The translations under genes were made by a program, and so were the position numbers. Below are positions 1-8,079 of a DNA stretch of 55,924 bases, one piece after another. This DNA is from Pseudomonas violetae. GTDB lineage: Bacteria; Pseudomonadota; Gammaproteobacteria; Pseudomonadales; Pseudomonadaceae. The stretch lies in the NCBI RefSeq assembly GCF_023072615.1, contig NZ_JAKNRW010000033.1, forward strand, positions 1-55,924, read 5' to 3'. Every line of letters starts with the position of its first letter. Position 1 is the first letter of the stretch. The notes under the pieces were generated by a model. The model was not told the DNA's origin. It searched no databases and saw only the letters and a list, made by a program, of their open reading frames with translations.

Positions 1-1
1 G

Positions 2-463
2 CTGCTGTGGGATGTCGGCGCGGGCAGCGGCTCGATCGGGATCGAGTGGATGCGCGCGCACCCCAGTTGCCGCGCATTGGCGGTCGAGGCCGATGCAGGG
101 CGCCAACTGTTGATCGAACATAATCGCGATGCCCTGGGCGTACCCGGCCTGCAGCTGATTCGCGGCAGCGCGCCGCAGGCACTGAATGGACTGGAACGCC
201 CAGACGCCATTTTCATCGGCGGCGGCGTCACCCGCGAAGGCGTGCTGGATACCTGCTGGGCTGCTCTCAAACCCGGAGGCCGACTGGTGACCAACGCAGT
301 CACGCTGCAGAGTGAAATGACCTTGATGACCTGGCGCGAGCAGCACGGCGGCGAGCTCACGCGTATTCATATCGCCCAGGCCCAACCACTGGGGGACTTT
401 GACACCTGGCGCCAGGCGCTGCCGATTACCCTGCTGGACGTGGTCAAACCCTTCTATGCGTGA
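2..463 (+). CDS. cobL: precorrin-6Y C5,15-methyltransferase (decarboxylating), C-terminal part
   Basis: This is the 3' end of a gene that begins before the window; 153 codons are visible. The frame is open from base 2 and opens with the SAM-binding loop DVGAGSGSIGIEW, then DAIFIGGGVT and LKPGGRLVTNAVT, the order expected of the CbiT-like half of CobL. CobL methylates C5 and C15 of precorrin-6B and decarboxylates the acetate on ring C during cobalamin synthesis in the cytoplasm. The stop codon overlaps the start of cbiD (ATGCGTGA), so the two are translationally coupled. A free-standing CbiT is a weaker alternative, because the upstream part cannot be seen. Confidence 0.9.
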   Translation: MLWDVGAGSGSIGIEWMRAHPSCRALAVEADAGRQLLIEHNRDALGVPGLQLIRGSAPQALNGLERPDAIFIGGGVTREGVLDTCWAALKPGGRLVTNAVTLQSEMTLMTWREQHGGELTRIHIAQAQPLGDFDTWRQALPITLLDVVKPFYA

Positions 464-1553
464 TGAAACTGCCGAGCAACCCGCCCCCCTGCGCAGCGGC
501 CTGACCACCGGCAGTTGCGCCACCGCCACCAGCCTCGCGGCCGCCCGGCTGTTGCTCGGTGGTCTGGGCGCGGACGCTGTGGATATTGTGCTGCCCAAGG
601 GCAAGCAGGTGCAGATGCGCCTGGAGTTCTGCCGGTTGACCGAAGACGGCGCGGAGGCCGGTACCATCAAGGATGCCGGGGACGATCCGGACGTCACCCA
701 CGGCGCCCTGCTCTATTCCCGGGTGCGCCTGGACGCAGCCCCGGGCATTCGTTTCAGGGCCGGCCATGGCGTCGGCACTGTCACCCGGCCAGGGCTGGTA
801 TTGGGCGTGGGCGAACCGGCCATCAACCCGGTGCCGCGCAAGATGATCAGCGATCACCTGACCCGGCTGGCCGCCGAATGGGGCTACGGCGGTGGATTTG
901 AGGTCACGGTCAACGTCGAGGACGGCGAGGCATTAGCGTTGAAAACCATGAACCCGCGGCTGGGGATTCTCGGCGGGCTGTCGATTCTCGGCACCAGCGG
1001 CATCGTCCGGCCGTTCTCCTGCGCTGCATACATTGCCTCTATTCATCAGGGCATCGACGTCGCCAAGACCAACGGCTACCTGCACATTGCAGCCTGCACC
1101 GGCAACGCCAGCGAAGACACCATGCGCCGGGTCTACGATCTGCCGGAAATTGCCCTGATCGAAATGGGCGACTTCGTCGGTGCAGTACTCAAGCACCTAC
1201 GCCGGGTGCCTGTGGATAAACTCAGCCTGTGCGGTGGATTCGGCAAGATCAGCAAGCTGGCGGCCGGGCACATGGACCTGCACAGCCGGCACTCAAGCAT
1301 TGACCTGGCGCAATTGGCTGACTGGGCCGCCGTCATCGGCGCCGACGAGGCGCTGCAACAGGTGATCCGCCAGGCCAATACCAGCCAGCAAGCCCTGGCC
1401 ATGGCCAGCGCAGCCGGGATCGCCCTCGGCAATCTTGTCTGCCAGTACGCACTGGATTTTGCCCGCAGCGTGGTGCCGGCCCAGGTGCAGGTCGAGGTGT
1501 TTGCCATTGACCGCCAAGGCGTGGTGGTCGGCCATGCGGGAGCCTTCCAATGA
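456..1553 (+). CDS. cbiD: cobalt-precorrin-5B (C1)-methyltransferase
   Basis: 365 residues. The N-terminal motif RSGLTTGSCATATS is the CbiD hallmark. CbiD methylates C1 of the corrin ring and releases the C20 fragment in the early-cobalt pathway. The start at 456 was chosen over an in-frame ATG at 399 because it lies in the stop codon region of cobL and gives the usual N-terminus (MRDETAEQ). The gene overlaps cobK by four bases (ATGA). Many pseudomonads pair CbiD with aerobic-pathway enzymes (CobL, CobK) and lack CobF; the arrangement here fits that pattern. The family call is firm, while the exact physiological substrate is inferred. Confidence 0.93.
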   Translation: MRDETAEQPAPLRSGLTTGSCATATSLAAARLLLGGLGADAVDIVLPKGKQVQMRLEFCRLTEDGAEAGTIKDAGDDPDVTHGALLYSRVRLDAAPGIRFRAGHGVGTVTRPGLVLGVGEPAINPVPRKMISDHLTRLAAEWGYGGGFEVTVNVEDGEALALKTMNPRLGILGGLSILGTSGIVRPFSCAAYIASIHQGIDVAKTNGYLHIAACTGNASEDTMRRVYDLPEIALIEMGDFVGAVLKHLRRVPVDKLSLCGGFGKISKLAAGHMDLHSRHSSIDLAQLADWAAVIGADEALQQVIRQANTSQQALAMASAAGIALGNLVCQYALDFARSVVPAQVQVEVFAIDRQGVVVGHAGAFQ

Positions 1554-2266
1554 AACGCATCCTGTTGCTCGGCGGCATCACGGAAGCATTGGCCATTGCT
1601 CGAACACTGGGCCCGCAACATGTCTACAGCCTGGCTGGCGTCGGCCGCGTGCCGACGGATCTGTCCTGCCAGGTGCGCGTCGGTGGATACGGCGGTGCGC
1701 AAGGCCTGGCGCAGTTCATCGGCGATCAAGCCATCGACCTGCTGCTGGACGCAACCCACCCCTACGCCGCCCAAATCAGCCAGAACGCCGCCACTGCTGC
1801 GCGCTTGAGCGGCATACCCTGCTGGGCCCTCAGGCGCCCGGCCTGGCAGGCCCAGGCCGGTGATGACTGGCGAGAGGTCAACGACTGGGCAGACCTGACC
1901 AGCGCCTTGCAACCGTTCAAACGCCCGCTGTTCACCCTCGGCCGCGAACCTTTGCAGCACCTGCACGAAATCCCGCCCGAACAGTTCTGGACCTTACGCG
2001 CACTGGACGTGTACCCGGGTAACGACCGCTGCGAAGTGATCGCCGCTCGGGGGCCCTTCCTGATTGACAACGAACGTCAACTGTTCGAGCGCCGGCAGAT
2101 CGACGTGCTGATCAGCAAGAACAGCGGCAGCACCGCCACCGAGCCGAAGCTGGAGGTAGCGCGGGAGCGCGGGGTGCCGGTGCTGGTGTTGAAAAGACCG
2201 GTGTTGCCGGTGGTGGATCGCGAGTTTGATTCGGTAGCGCAGGTGTTGGCGGCACTGTCGCTGTAG
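1550..2266 (+). CDS. cobK: precorrin-6A reductase
   Basis: 238 residues. CobK reduces precorrin-6A (or its cobalt form) with NADPH. The N-terminus MKRILLLGGITEALAIA is the nucleotide-binding loop. LLDATHPYAAQISQNA in the middle and SKNSGSTATEPKLEVARE near the C-terminus are conserved CobK/CbiJ blocks. It overlaps cbiD by ATGA and is the last gene of the visible cobalamin operon. Length is normal for the family and no anomalies were seen. Confidence 0.93.
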   Translation: MKRILLLGGITEALAIARTLGPQHVYSLAGVGRVPTDLSCQVRVGGYGGAQGLAQFIGDQAIDLLLDATHPYAAQISQNAATAARLSGIPCWALRRPAWQAQAGDDWREVNDWADLTSALQPFKRPLFTLGREPLQHLHEIPPEQFWTLRALDVYPGNDRCEVIAARGPFLIDNERQLFERRQIDVLISKNSGSTATEPKLEVARERGVPVLVLKRPVLPVVDREFDSVAQVLAALSL

Positions 2267-2269
2267 GCC

Positions 2270-2476
2270 GTGTCCTCAATTACTTCTTCTTTCGCGATTT
2301 TGCTGGCAACACTTTCGGAAAGAACCGGCTATCCATCTTACTGCGCCAAAATTTATAATTCGGAGCATCTGCCACTGACTAGCAAGGCATTGAGCAGCAC
2401 TGGCAATCCGCAATTCACGACTATCATGAAGGTCATGAAAGCCTTGGGCCTGCGTTTGCATGCCACTGCGCTCTGA
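2270..2476 (+). pseudogene. remnant of a HigA-like addiction-module antidote gene
   Basis: An open frame of 68 codons whose last 35 residues (SKALSSTGNPQFTTIMKV, then MKALGLRLHA) closely resemble the C-terminal half of chromosomal addiction-module antidote proteins (HTH family, typically ending LYKALS..GNP.F.T..KV..ALGL.LHA). The N-terminal half, which should hold the first helices, is not recognisable and no ribosome-binding site precedes a start. No toxin gene is adjacent. I therefore read it as a decayed antitoxin remnant left behind cobK; a short functional protein cannot be excluded. Confidence 0.55.
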
Positions 2477-2570
2477 CTGCTGCGACACCACACCGCAGGC
2501 GGGCTTTTTACTTATCGGCCCTGATCAGGCTAAATAGCCGCGCCTGATCGCCCACACACCGGATTCCCCC

Positions 2571-2969
2571 ATGTCCCGACATCGGCTCGCAATTGCCTGG
2601 ATCGCCTGCTTCGCAGTGCTGTTCAACATGCTCGCCATGCCAATGTCCGGTGCACTGGCGCAGTCGGCGAAATCCCCGGCCGAACAGTTGTTGTGGGGTA
2701 GTTTCTGCTCCTCCGGCGGGACGAAGATGGTGGCGATCACCCTGGCCGACGTCGACCAGGAAGCCCCCCAAGGCGACCAGCATTCCAACATGCAGCATTG
2801 TTGGTGCTGCTCCGGGTCCGCACCCTTGGTGGCGTTGCCCGGGCATGAGCCGCAGCTGTATTTCGCGCATTATCAGACCAATCGGAGCCTGCCAGTCGGC
2901 TCTGTTGAACTGCCTACGCCTCGCCAGCAATGGCCAGCCTTGAACCCCCGCGCCTCCCCTCTGGTGTGA
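2571..2969 (+). CDS. DUF2946 family protein (copper-associated)
   Basis: 132 residues. The N-terminal hydrophobic segment (WIACFAVLFNMLAMPMSGALA) looks like a signal peptide or membrane anchor. Further on is a Cys/His cluster, MQHCWCCSGSAP, typical of DUF2946 proteins. These small proteins usually sit beside copper-related TonB receptors and PCuAC chaperones, as here. Molecular function is not established; metal binding through the His/Cys cluster is an inference. It is first in a run of five same-strand genes. The ribosome-binding site is weak. Confidence 0.75.
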   Translation: MSRHRLAIAWIACFAVLFNMLAMPMSGALAQSAKSPAEQLLWGSFCSSGGTKMVAITLADVDQEAPQGDQHSNMQHCWCCSGSAPLVALPGHEPQLYFAHYQTNRSLPVGSVELPTPRQQWPALNPRASPLV

Positions 2970-3017
2970 TTCTTTCTCGCAATTGACCTGCGTCTTGAAT
3001 CGTTCCGGAGAACTGCC

Positions 3018-3497
3018 ATGTTGAACAAACTCATCGTCCTGGCCGCGTTGCTGTTGCCTGCCTGCTTTGCCCATGCCCACGATTACAAGGCCGGGCAACT
3101 CGACATTGCCCACCCCTGGTCCATGGAACTGCCACCCAACGCACCGACCGTGGCGGCGTATTTCGTGATCACCAACAAAGGCAATACTGCCGACCGCCTG
3201 GTCAGCGTCGACTCGCCGATTGCCGGCACTGCCCAGTTGCACGAGCACATCAAGCAGGGCGACCTGATGAGGATGCAGCAGGTGCCCAGCGTGGCAATCC
3301 CGGCCGGAGGAACAATCACCTTCGCCCCCATGGCCTATCACGTCATGCTGCTGGACCTGAAAGACCGTTCTCTGTTGAGTGATGGCCAGCAGTTTCCGCT
3401 GACCCTGCACTTCGAGAAATCCGCTGAAGTAACGGTACAGGTCACGGTGCAGAAGCAGGCGCCGGAGGGTGCGCCAATGCACGCCCACGCCCAGTAA
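3018..3497 (+). CDS. periplasmic copper chaperone, PCu(A)C family
   Basis: 159 residues with a clear signal peptide (MLNKLIVLAALLLPACFAHA). The mature part is a PCu(A)C (DUF461) cupredoxin-like domain. Visible metal-binding elements are LHEH, then DLMRMQ about ten residues on, and AYHVML, matching the HxM...M...HxM pattern with His in place of the first Met. PCuAC proteins carry Cu(I) in the periplasm and deliver it to cytochrome oxidase or other acceptors. The gene lies between two DUF2946 genes and upstream of an OprC-like receptor. A good site (CGGAG) precedes the start. Confidence 0.9.
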   Translation: MLNKLIVLAALLLPACFAHAHDYKAGQLDIAHPWSMELPPNAPTVAAYFVITNKGNTADRLVSVDSPIAGTAQLHEHIKQGDLMRMQQVPSVAIPAGGTITFAPMAYHVMLLDLKDRSLLSDGQQFPLTLHFEKSAEVTVQVTVQKQAPEGAPMHAHAQ

Positions 3498-3518
3498 CCG
3501 ACCGAGCCCCGCACGCCC

Positions 3519-3956
3519 ATGCGCCCGCTTAGCGCCAGGTCCCCCGCTACCCGCCGTCAGCCATTGCGCCTGACTCGCGGCAGCTGGGTCAGCCTGTTCG
3601 CCATGTTGATGATCTTTATCGGCCCGCTGATTTCCCAGTCGATGCCGATGGATCAGCGCGCCTCGATGTCCATGAACATGTCCAGGAACATGAGCATGGA
3701 CATGTCGACGATGCAGCATGGCGCGCAGGTCGACGACGAGCATTGCCCGCCGAAAACCGATCATCATGCGCTCTGGGAACGATGCGGCTATTGCAGCCTG
3801 TTGTTCAATTGCCCGGCACTGACGGGTGGCCACTCCTTCGCTGTATTCGACGTCCCCAGGACAAGCACCTTCGCTACACCCGCCACACGCCTGGGCCATG
3901 CCCGGCCAACCTTCTTCCCCGGCGCCCGCACCCGCGCCCCGCCTGCCGTCGCGTAA
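3519..3956 (+). CDS. DUF2946 family protein, Met/His-rich
   Basis: 145 residues. One N-terminal transmembrane segment (WVSLFAMLMIFIGPLISQ) is followed by a Met-rich stretch (SMSMNMSRNMSMDMSTM), then DDEHCPP and ERCGYCSLL. The Met run and the CxxC pair are typical of copper-associated DUF2946 members. It starts 21 bases after the PCuAC gene, suggesting one transcript. It is a second, divergent member of the family found at 2571-2969. Function is unknown; periplasmic copper binding is inferred from composition and neighbours. Confidence 0.75.
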   Translation: MRPLSARSPATRRQPLRLTRGSWVSLFAMLMIFIGPLISQSMPMDQRASMSMNMSRNMSMDMSTMQHGAQVDDEHCPPKTDHHALWERCGYCSLLFNCPALTGGHSFAVFDVPRTSTFATPATRLGHARPTFFPGARTRAPPAVA

Positions 3957-4000
3957 ACACCCGCCCAATCCCACACGGCTACAGGACAGCAAAGCAACCT

Positions 4001-4088
4001 GTGGGAGCGGGCTTGCTCGCGAAAGCGTTGTGCCAGATGACATTGATGTGGCTGACATTCCCTCTTCGCGAGCAAGCCCGCTCCCACA
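4001..4088. repeat. REPIN (paired inverted REP sequences)
   Basis: Arm GTGGGAGCGGGCTTGCTCGC is mirrored by GCGAGCAAGCCCGCTCCCAC across a spacer of about 48 bases. It sits between the second DUF2946 gene and the copper receptor gene. Confidence 0.92.
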
Positions 4089-4147
4089 GTTGATGCGATG
4101 CGTCGGCTGCCGGCCGTGTCGTTTACGACTGTTCGACGGAAATTTTC

Positions 4148-6265
4148 ATGTCCAGGTTTTCTGCAGACACACGCCTGAGCGCCGCTCAGGTTTCTTTCGC
4201 CCTGAACCCGACCCGCGCCTGGTTCAGACACGCCACCGCGATCTTTTGCGGCGCCCTGCTCGCGCCCCTGGCGCTAGCCGATGAACATGCCGGGCACAAT
4301 GAAGAGCTGAGCCCCACGGTCATCACTGCCATTGCCCCCAGTTCACCGCTGACCATCGTCACCAACCCCAAGGACCCGCGCCAACCGGTGCCGGCCAGTG
4401 ATGGCGGTGACTACCTCAAGACCATCCCCGGCTTCGCCCTGGTGCGCAACGGTGGCACCAACGGCGACCCGGTACTGCGTGGCATGTTCGGTTCACGCCT
4501 GAACATCCTCACCAATGGCGGCATGATGCTCGGCGCCTGCCCTGGACGGATGGACGCCCCCACCTCCTACATCTCGCCAGAAACCTACGACAAGCTCACA
4601 GTCATCAAGGGCCCGCAAACCGTGCTCTGGGGGCCCGGTGCATCGGCCGGGACCATCCTCTTCGACCGCGAGCCGGAAAACTTCGGCGAGCTCGGCACCC
4701 GGGTGAATGCCAGCCTGTTGGCCGGTTCCAACGGCCGTTTCGACAAAGTGGTGGATGCGGCTGCAGGCGGGCCCTTGGGCTATGTACGAGTGATCGGCAA
4801 CACGGCTCACTCCGACGACTACCGGGACGGCAACAATGACACCGTGCCCTCGCGCTACGACAAGTGGAATGGCGACGTCGCCGTGGGCTGGACGCCGGAC
4901 GCCGATACTCTGCTGGAGCTGACCGCCGGCAAGGGTGACGGTGAAGCACGTTACGCCGGACGCGGCATGGACGGCTCCCAGTTCAAACGCGAAAGCCTGG
5001 GCCTGCGCTTCGAGAAGTCGAACATCGGCGAAGTGTTGGACAAGATCGAGGCACAGATCTATTACAACTATGCCGACCACGTGATGGACAACTACACCCT
5101 GCGCACACCCTCCGGCACCGGGATGATGGCAGGCCCCATGGCCTCAAATGTTGACCGCCGAACCCTCGGCGCGCGCATCAAAGGCACCTGGCGCTGGGCC
5201 GACGTGCAATTGATCAGCGGCCTCGATGCGCAGACCAATGAACACCGCCAGCGCAGCGGCATGGGCGTCGATACCTACAAGGACGTACCGTTCACCAAGG
5301 ACGCCGACTTCCATAACTACGGCGTGTTCAGCGAGTTGACCTGGTTCGCTACGGACAGTGACCGGCTCGTCAGCGGCGCCCGCCTGGACCGCGCCTCGGC
5401 CAAGGATTTTCGCCAGACCACCGGTTCCGGGATGATGACCCGGCCCAATCCAACCGCCGACGACACCCGTGCCGACACCCTGCCCAGCGGTTTCGTCCGC
5501 TACGAGCATGACTTGGCCGACAGCCCGACCACCCTCTATGCCGGCCTGGGTCACACCCAGCGTTTCCCGGATTACTGGGAGCTGTTTTCGCCAAACTCGG
5601 GACCGGCAGGATCGGTCAACGCCTTCGATTCGATCAAGCCGGAGAAAACTACCCAGCTCGATTTCGGCCTGCAGTACAGGACCGCTGAACTGGAAGCCTG
5701 GGCCTCGGGTTACGTCGGCCAGATGCGCGACTACATCCTGTTCAATTACACCCCGGGAATGATGGGCATGACCTCACAGGCCCAGAATATCGACGCGCGA
5801 ATCATGGGCGGCGAACTCGGTACCGCCTACAAGCTGACGGATAACTGGAAGGCCGACGCGACCCTGGCGTACGCCTGGGGCAAGAACAGCAGCGACGGTA
5901 ACGCACTGCCGCAAATGCCACCGCTCGATGCACGGTTCGGCCTGACCTACAGCGAAGACAACTGGAGCGCCGGGGCACTGTGGAGGGTGGTTGCCGCGCA
6001 GGACCGCATCGACCGTAACAAGGGCAACGTGGTTGGCAAGGACTTCGACAAGACCGCCGGTTTCGGGGTGTTCTCGCTCAATGGCGCCTACCGGATCAAC
6101 AAGCACTGGAAGGTCAGTTCTGGTGTGGACAACCTGTTTGGCAAGGCCTACGCCGAGCACTTGAACCTGGCCGGCAACGCAGGCTTTGGCTACCCGGCCA
6201 ATGACCCGCAAGCCATCAAGGAACCGGGGCGCACGCTCTGGACCAAGATTGATATGAGTTTCTAA
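4148..6265 (+). CDS. oprC: TonB-dependent outer-membrane copper receptor (OprC-like)
   Basis: 705 residues: signal region, TonB-box-like ELSPTVITAIA, plug domain (GDYLKTIPGFALVRNGGTNG ... KGPQTVLWGPGASAGTILF) and a 22-strand-type barrel ending in WTKIDMSF with terminal Phe. The plug has CPGRMD with Cys131 and Met135, and the barrel has ADHVMDN with His311 and Met313. P. aeruginosa OprC binds copper with Cys143, Met147, His323 and Met325; the spacing here is identical with a constant offset of 12. This strongly supports copper specificity. It is expressed with copper chaperone genes upstream and a PepSY protein downstream. Confidence 0.93.
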   Translation: MSRFSADTRLSAAQVSFALNPTRAWFRHATAIFCGALLAPLALADEHAGHNEELSPTVITAIAPSSPLTIVTNPKDPRQPVPASDGGDYLKTIPGFALVRNGGTNGDPVLRGMFGSRLNILTNGGMMLGACPGRMDAPTSYISPETYDKLTVIKGPQTVLWGPGASAGTILFDREPENFGELGTRVNASLLAGSNGRFDKVVDAAAGGPLGYVRVIGNTAHSDDYRDGNNDTVPSRYDKWNGDVAVGWTPDADTLLELTAGKGDGEARYAGRGMDGSQFKRESLGLRFEKSNIGEVLDKIEAQIYYNYADHVMDNYTLRTPSGTGMMAGPMASNVDRRTLGARIKGTWRWADVQLISGLDAQTNEHRQRSGMGVDTYKDVPFTKDADFHNYGVFSELTWFATDSDRLVSGARLDRASAKDFRQTTGSGMMTRPNPTADDTRADTLPSGFVRYEHDLADSPTTLYAGLGHTQRFPDYWELFSPNSGPAGSVNAFDSIKPEKTTQLDFGLQYRTAELEAWASGYVGQMRDYILFNYTPGMMGMTSQAQNIDARIMGGELGTAYKLTDNWKADATLAYAWGKNSSDGNALPQMPPLDARFGLTYSEDNWSAGALWRVVAAQDRIDRNKGNVVGKDFDKTAGFGVFSLNGAYRINKHWKVSSGVDNLFGKAYAEHLNLAGNAGFGYPANDPQAIKEPGRTLWTKIDMSF

Positions 6266-6276
6266 CAAGAAAAGTC

Positions 6277-6361
6277 AAAAGATCGCAGGCTACGCCAGCT
6301 TCTACATGGCATCCGTACACCCTGTAGGAGCTGTCGAGTGAAACGAGGCTGCGATCTTTTA
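6277..6361. repeat. REP-type inverted repeat, AAAAGATCGCAG class
   Basis: Arms AAAAGATCGCAG (6277-6288) and CTGCGATCTTTT (6350-6361) flank an inner GTAGGAGCTGTCGAGTGAAA segment. This is a different class from the GTGGGAGC REPs. It lies between the copper receptor and PepSY genes and ends with a T run, so it may also attenuate transcription. Confidence 0.8.
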
Positions 6362-6394
6362 CAGACAAACGATTCGCCAAGCGGAGCACAAACC

Positions 6395-7771
6395 ATGAAA
6401 CAGCCCAAAGTGAATTTCTACAACCTGGCCTGGCGCTGGCATTTCTACGCCGGTCTGTTCGTCGCGCCATTCATGGTCATGCTGGCGCTGACAGGGGTCA
6501 TCTACCTGTTCAAGCCACAGCTTGACCCTTTGATGTATGGCAGCTGGCTGAATGTCCCGACCGGCCATCACAGCCTGCCAGCCGACGAGCTGCTCAAGCG
6601 GGTGAAAAACGCCTATCCACAAGGCCTGGTCACGCAATACCTGCCGCCCGTCAATGCTGAACGCAGTGCCCAGTTTGTGGTGACCCAAGCCGACCTGGAG
6701 CTGAACATTTTCATCGATCCCTATCACGGCGACATCCTCGGCGAGCAAGACGCCAAGATGAATCTGCAAGCCGTGGCGCGGGCGATTCATGGTGAGCTGA
6801 TGATCGGCACCCTGGGTGATCGCCTGGTGGAACTGGCCGCAGGTTGGGGGATTGTGCTGGTGGTGTCCGGCGTCTTCCTCTGGTGGCCACGGGGCCAGGC
6901 AGCCGGCATCCTGTGGCCGCGCATGAGCAGTCGCGGTCGAGTGCTGTGGCGCGACCTGCACGCCGTCACCGGTTTTTGGGGCGCGACCTTTCTGCTGGTG
7001 ATGTTGCTCAGCGGCATGACCTGGACCGGGTTCTGGGGTAAACAATATGCGGGCGTGTGGAACGTCTTCCCGGGCGCGATGTGGAATGACATGCCAAAGT
7101 CCGACGTCGAAGCGCGCAGCCTCAACACCGCGACTCGCCAGACGGTGCCATGGGCCATGGAAAACACGCCGATGCCGATGTCAGGCGATCACGCCGAGCA
7201 CATGAACCATGGCGATAAAGCCGCCGGTCCCGCAGCACCGATTATCAGCCTGCAAGATGTGCAAAACATCGCCGAACAGCGCAAGGTCGAACCCGGCTAC
7301 AGCATCACCCTGCCCACCACCGACACGGGCGTATTCACTGTCGCCGTGTTCGCCGACGACCCGCGCAACGACGCCACCCTGCATGTCGATCAATACACCG
7401 GCAAGGTGCTCGCCGATGTGCGCTGGGAACACTATGGCAATGTGGCCCGGGCCACGGAAGTCGGCGTGATGTTGCACGAAGGCAAAATGTTCGGGGTGAT
7501 CAATCAGATCATCGTGCTGCTGATCTGCCTGATGATTCTGCTGAGCGCGGTCAGCGGCGTGGTGATCTGGTGGAAGCGTCGCCCGCAAGGCAAGTTCGGT
7601 GTGCCACCGCTACGCCACGACCTGCCGAAGTGGAAAACCGCGATGGTCATCATGTTCGCTTTGGCGGTGGCCTTTCCGTTGGTGGGTGCATCGCTGGTAG
7701 TTGTCTGGGTAGTGGACCGTGTGCTGTTTTCGCGATTCAACCGGCAGACTGGGTCGGCTTCTATTTCCTGA
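6395..7771 (+). CDS. PepSY-associated transmembrane protein
   Basis: 458 residues with about four membrane segments: FYAGLFVAPFMVMLALTGVI near the N-terminus, GIVLVVSGVFLWWP, TFLLVMLLSGMTW, IIVLLICLMILLSAVSGVVI, and a last one near the C-terminus. A periplasmic domain with PepSY-like repeats lies between, and carries a Met/His-rich insert (MPMSGDHAEHMNHGDK) suited to metal binding. Genes of this family follow OprC-type receptors in pseudomonads. A role in reducing or passing on imported copper is inferred. The start at 6395 (GCGGAG upstream) is preferred over 6338, which falls inside the inverted repeat. Confidence 0.85.
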   Translation: MKQPKVNFYNLAWRWHFYAGLFVAPFMVMLALTGVIYLFKPQLDPLMYGSWLNVPTGHHSLPADELLKRVKNAYPQGLVTQYLPPVNAERSAQFVVTQADLELNIFIDPYHGDILGEQDAKMNLQAVARAIHGELMIGTLGDRLVELAAGWGIVLVVSGVFLWWPRGQAAGILWPRMSSRGRVLWRDLHAVTGFWGATFLLVMLLSGMTWTGFWGKQYAGVWNVFPGAMWNDMPKSDVEARSLNTATRQTVPWAMENTPMPMSGDHAEHMNHGDKAAGPAAPIISLQDVQNIAEQRKVEPGYSITLPTTDTGVFTVAVFADDPRNDATLHVDQYTGKVLADVRWEHYGNVARATEVGVMLHEGKMFGVINQIIVLLICLMILLSAVSGVVIWWKRRPQGKFGVPPLRHDLPKWKTAMVIMFALAVAFPLVGASLVVVWVVDRVLFSRFNRQTGSASIS

Positions 7772-7785
7772 ATCATGCTCCCCCT

Positions 7786-7880
7786 GTAGGAGCTCGCTGG
7801 CGATAAACGTCATGACACCGCGGTCAGATAGAAAACCAGCGTTATCGTTGACGTCCATCGCGAGCGAGCTCGCTCCTACG
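7786..7880. repeat. REPIN, GTAGGAGC class
   Basis: GTAGGAGCTCGCTGGCGAT is paired with ATCGCGAGCGAGCTCGCTCCTAC. It fills the first part of the gap between the copper cluster and urtA. Confidence 0.85.
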
Positions 7881-7907
7881 GTTCCTGCCCTGTTGTGGCG
7901 CAACCCG

Positions 7908-7946
7908 GCGCACCAACGCCCCGACCTCGACCCTTCCTGGTGCGCC
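7908..7946. promoter_or_regulatory. putative NtrC-binding half sites upstream of urtA
   Basis: GGCGCACCA (7908-7916) and TGGTGCGCC (7938-7946) form a perfect 9-base inverted repeat. GCACCA and TGGTGC are the two halves of the NtrC consensus TGCACCA-N3-TGGTGCA, though the spacer here is longer. They lie about 80-115 bases upstream of the expected start of transcription at the sigma-54 promoter, a usual enhancer distance. Confidence 0.5.
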
Positions 7947-7997
7947 GACCCGTCGCGCAACCTGTCTAAACCGACACTTTCCTGCCTTATGCCGATC

Positions 7998-8013
7998 AGG
8001 CACAGCCCTTGCT
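7998..8013 (+). promoter_or_regulatory. sigma-54 (-24/-12) promoter of the urt-ure operon
   Basis: AGGCACAGCCCTTGCT, with GG at 7999-8000 and GC at 8011-8012 separated by exactly 10 bases. It matches 14 of 16 positions of TGGCACGNNNNTTGCW. Transcription would start near 8024, giving a leader of about 55 bases before urtA. Confidence 0.75.
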
Positions 8014-8079
8014 AAAGACCCTTCAGTAGCCCGCATCTGCCAACCAAGAAAAATGTCTAACGTTCATGGAGATTGCACA

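Noticed and set aside
2508..4058. 516-codon minus-strand frame
   Set aside because: It lies opposite three well-supported copper genes and runs into a REPIN; a high-GC shadow frame.
3788..4231. Frames across the REPIN before oprC
   Set aside because: The translated sequence (VGAGLLAKRE type) is a well-known artefact of REP sequences.
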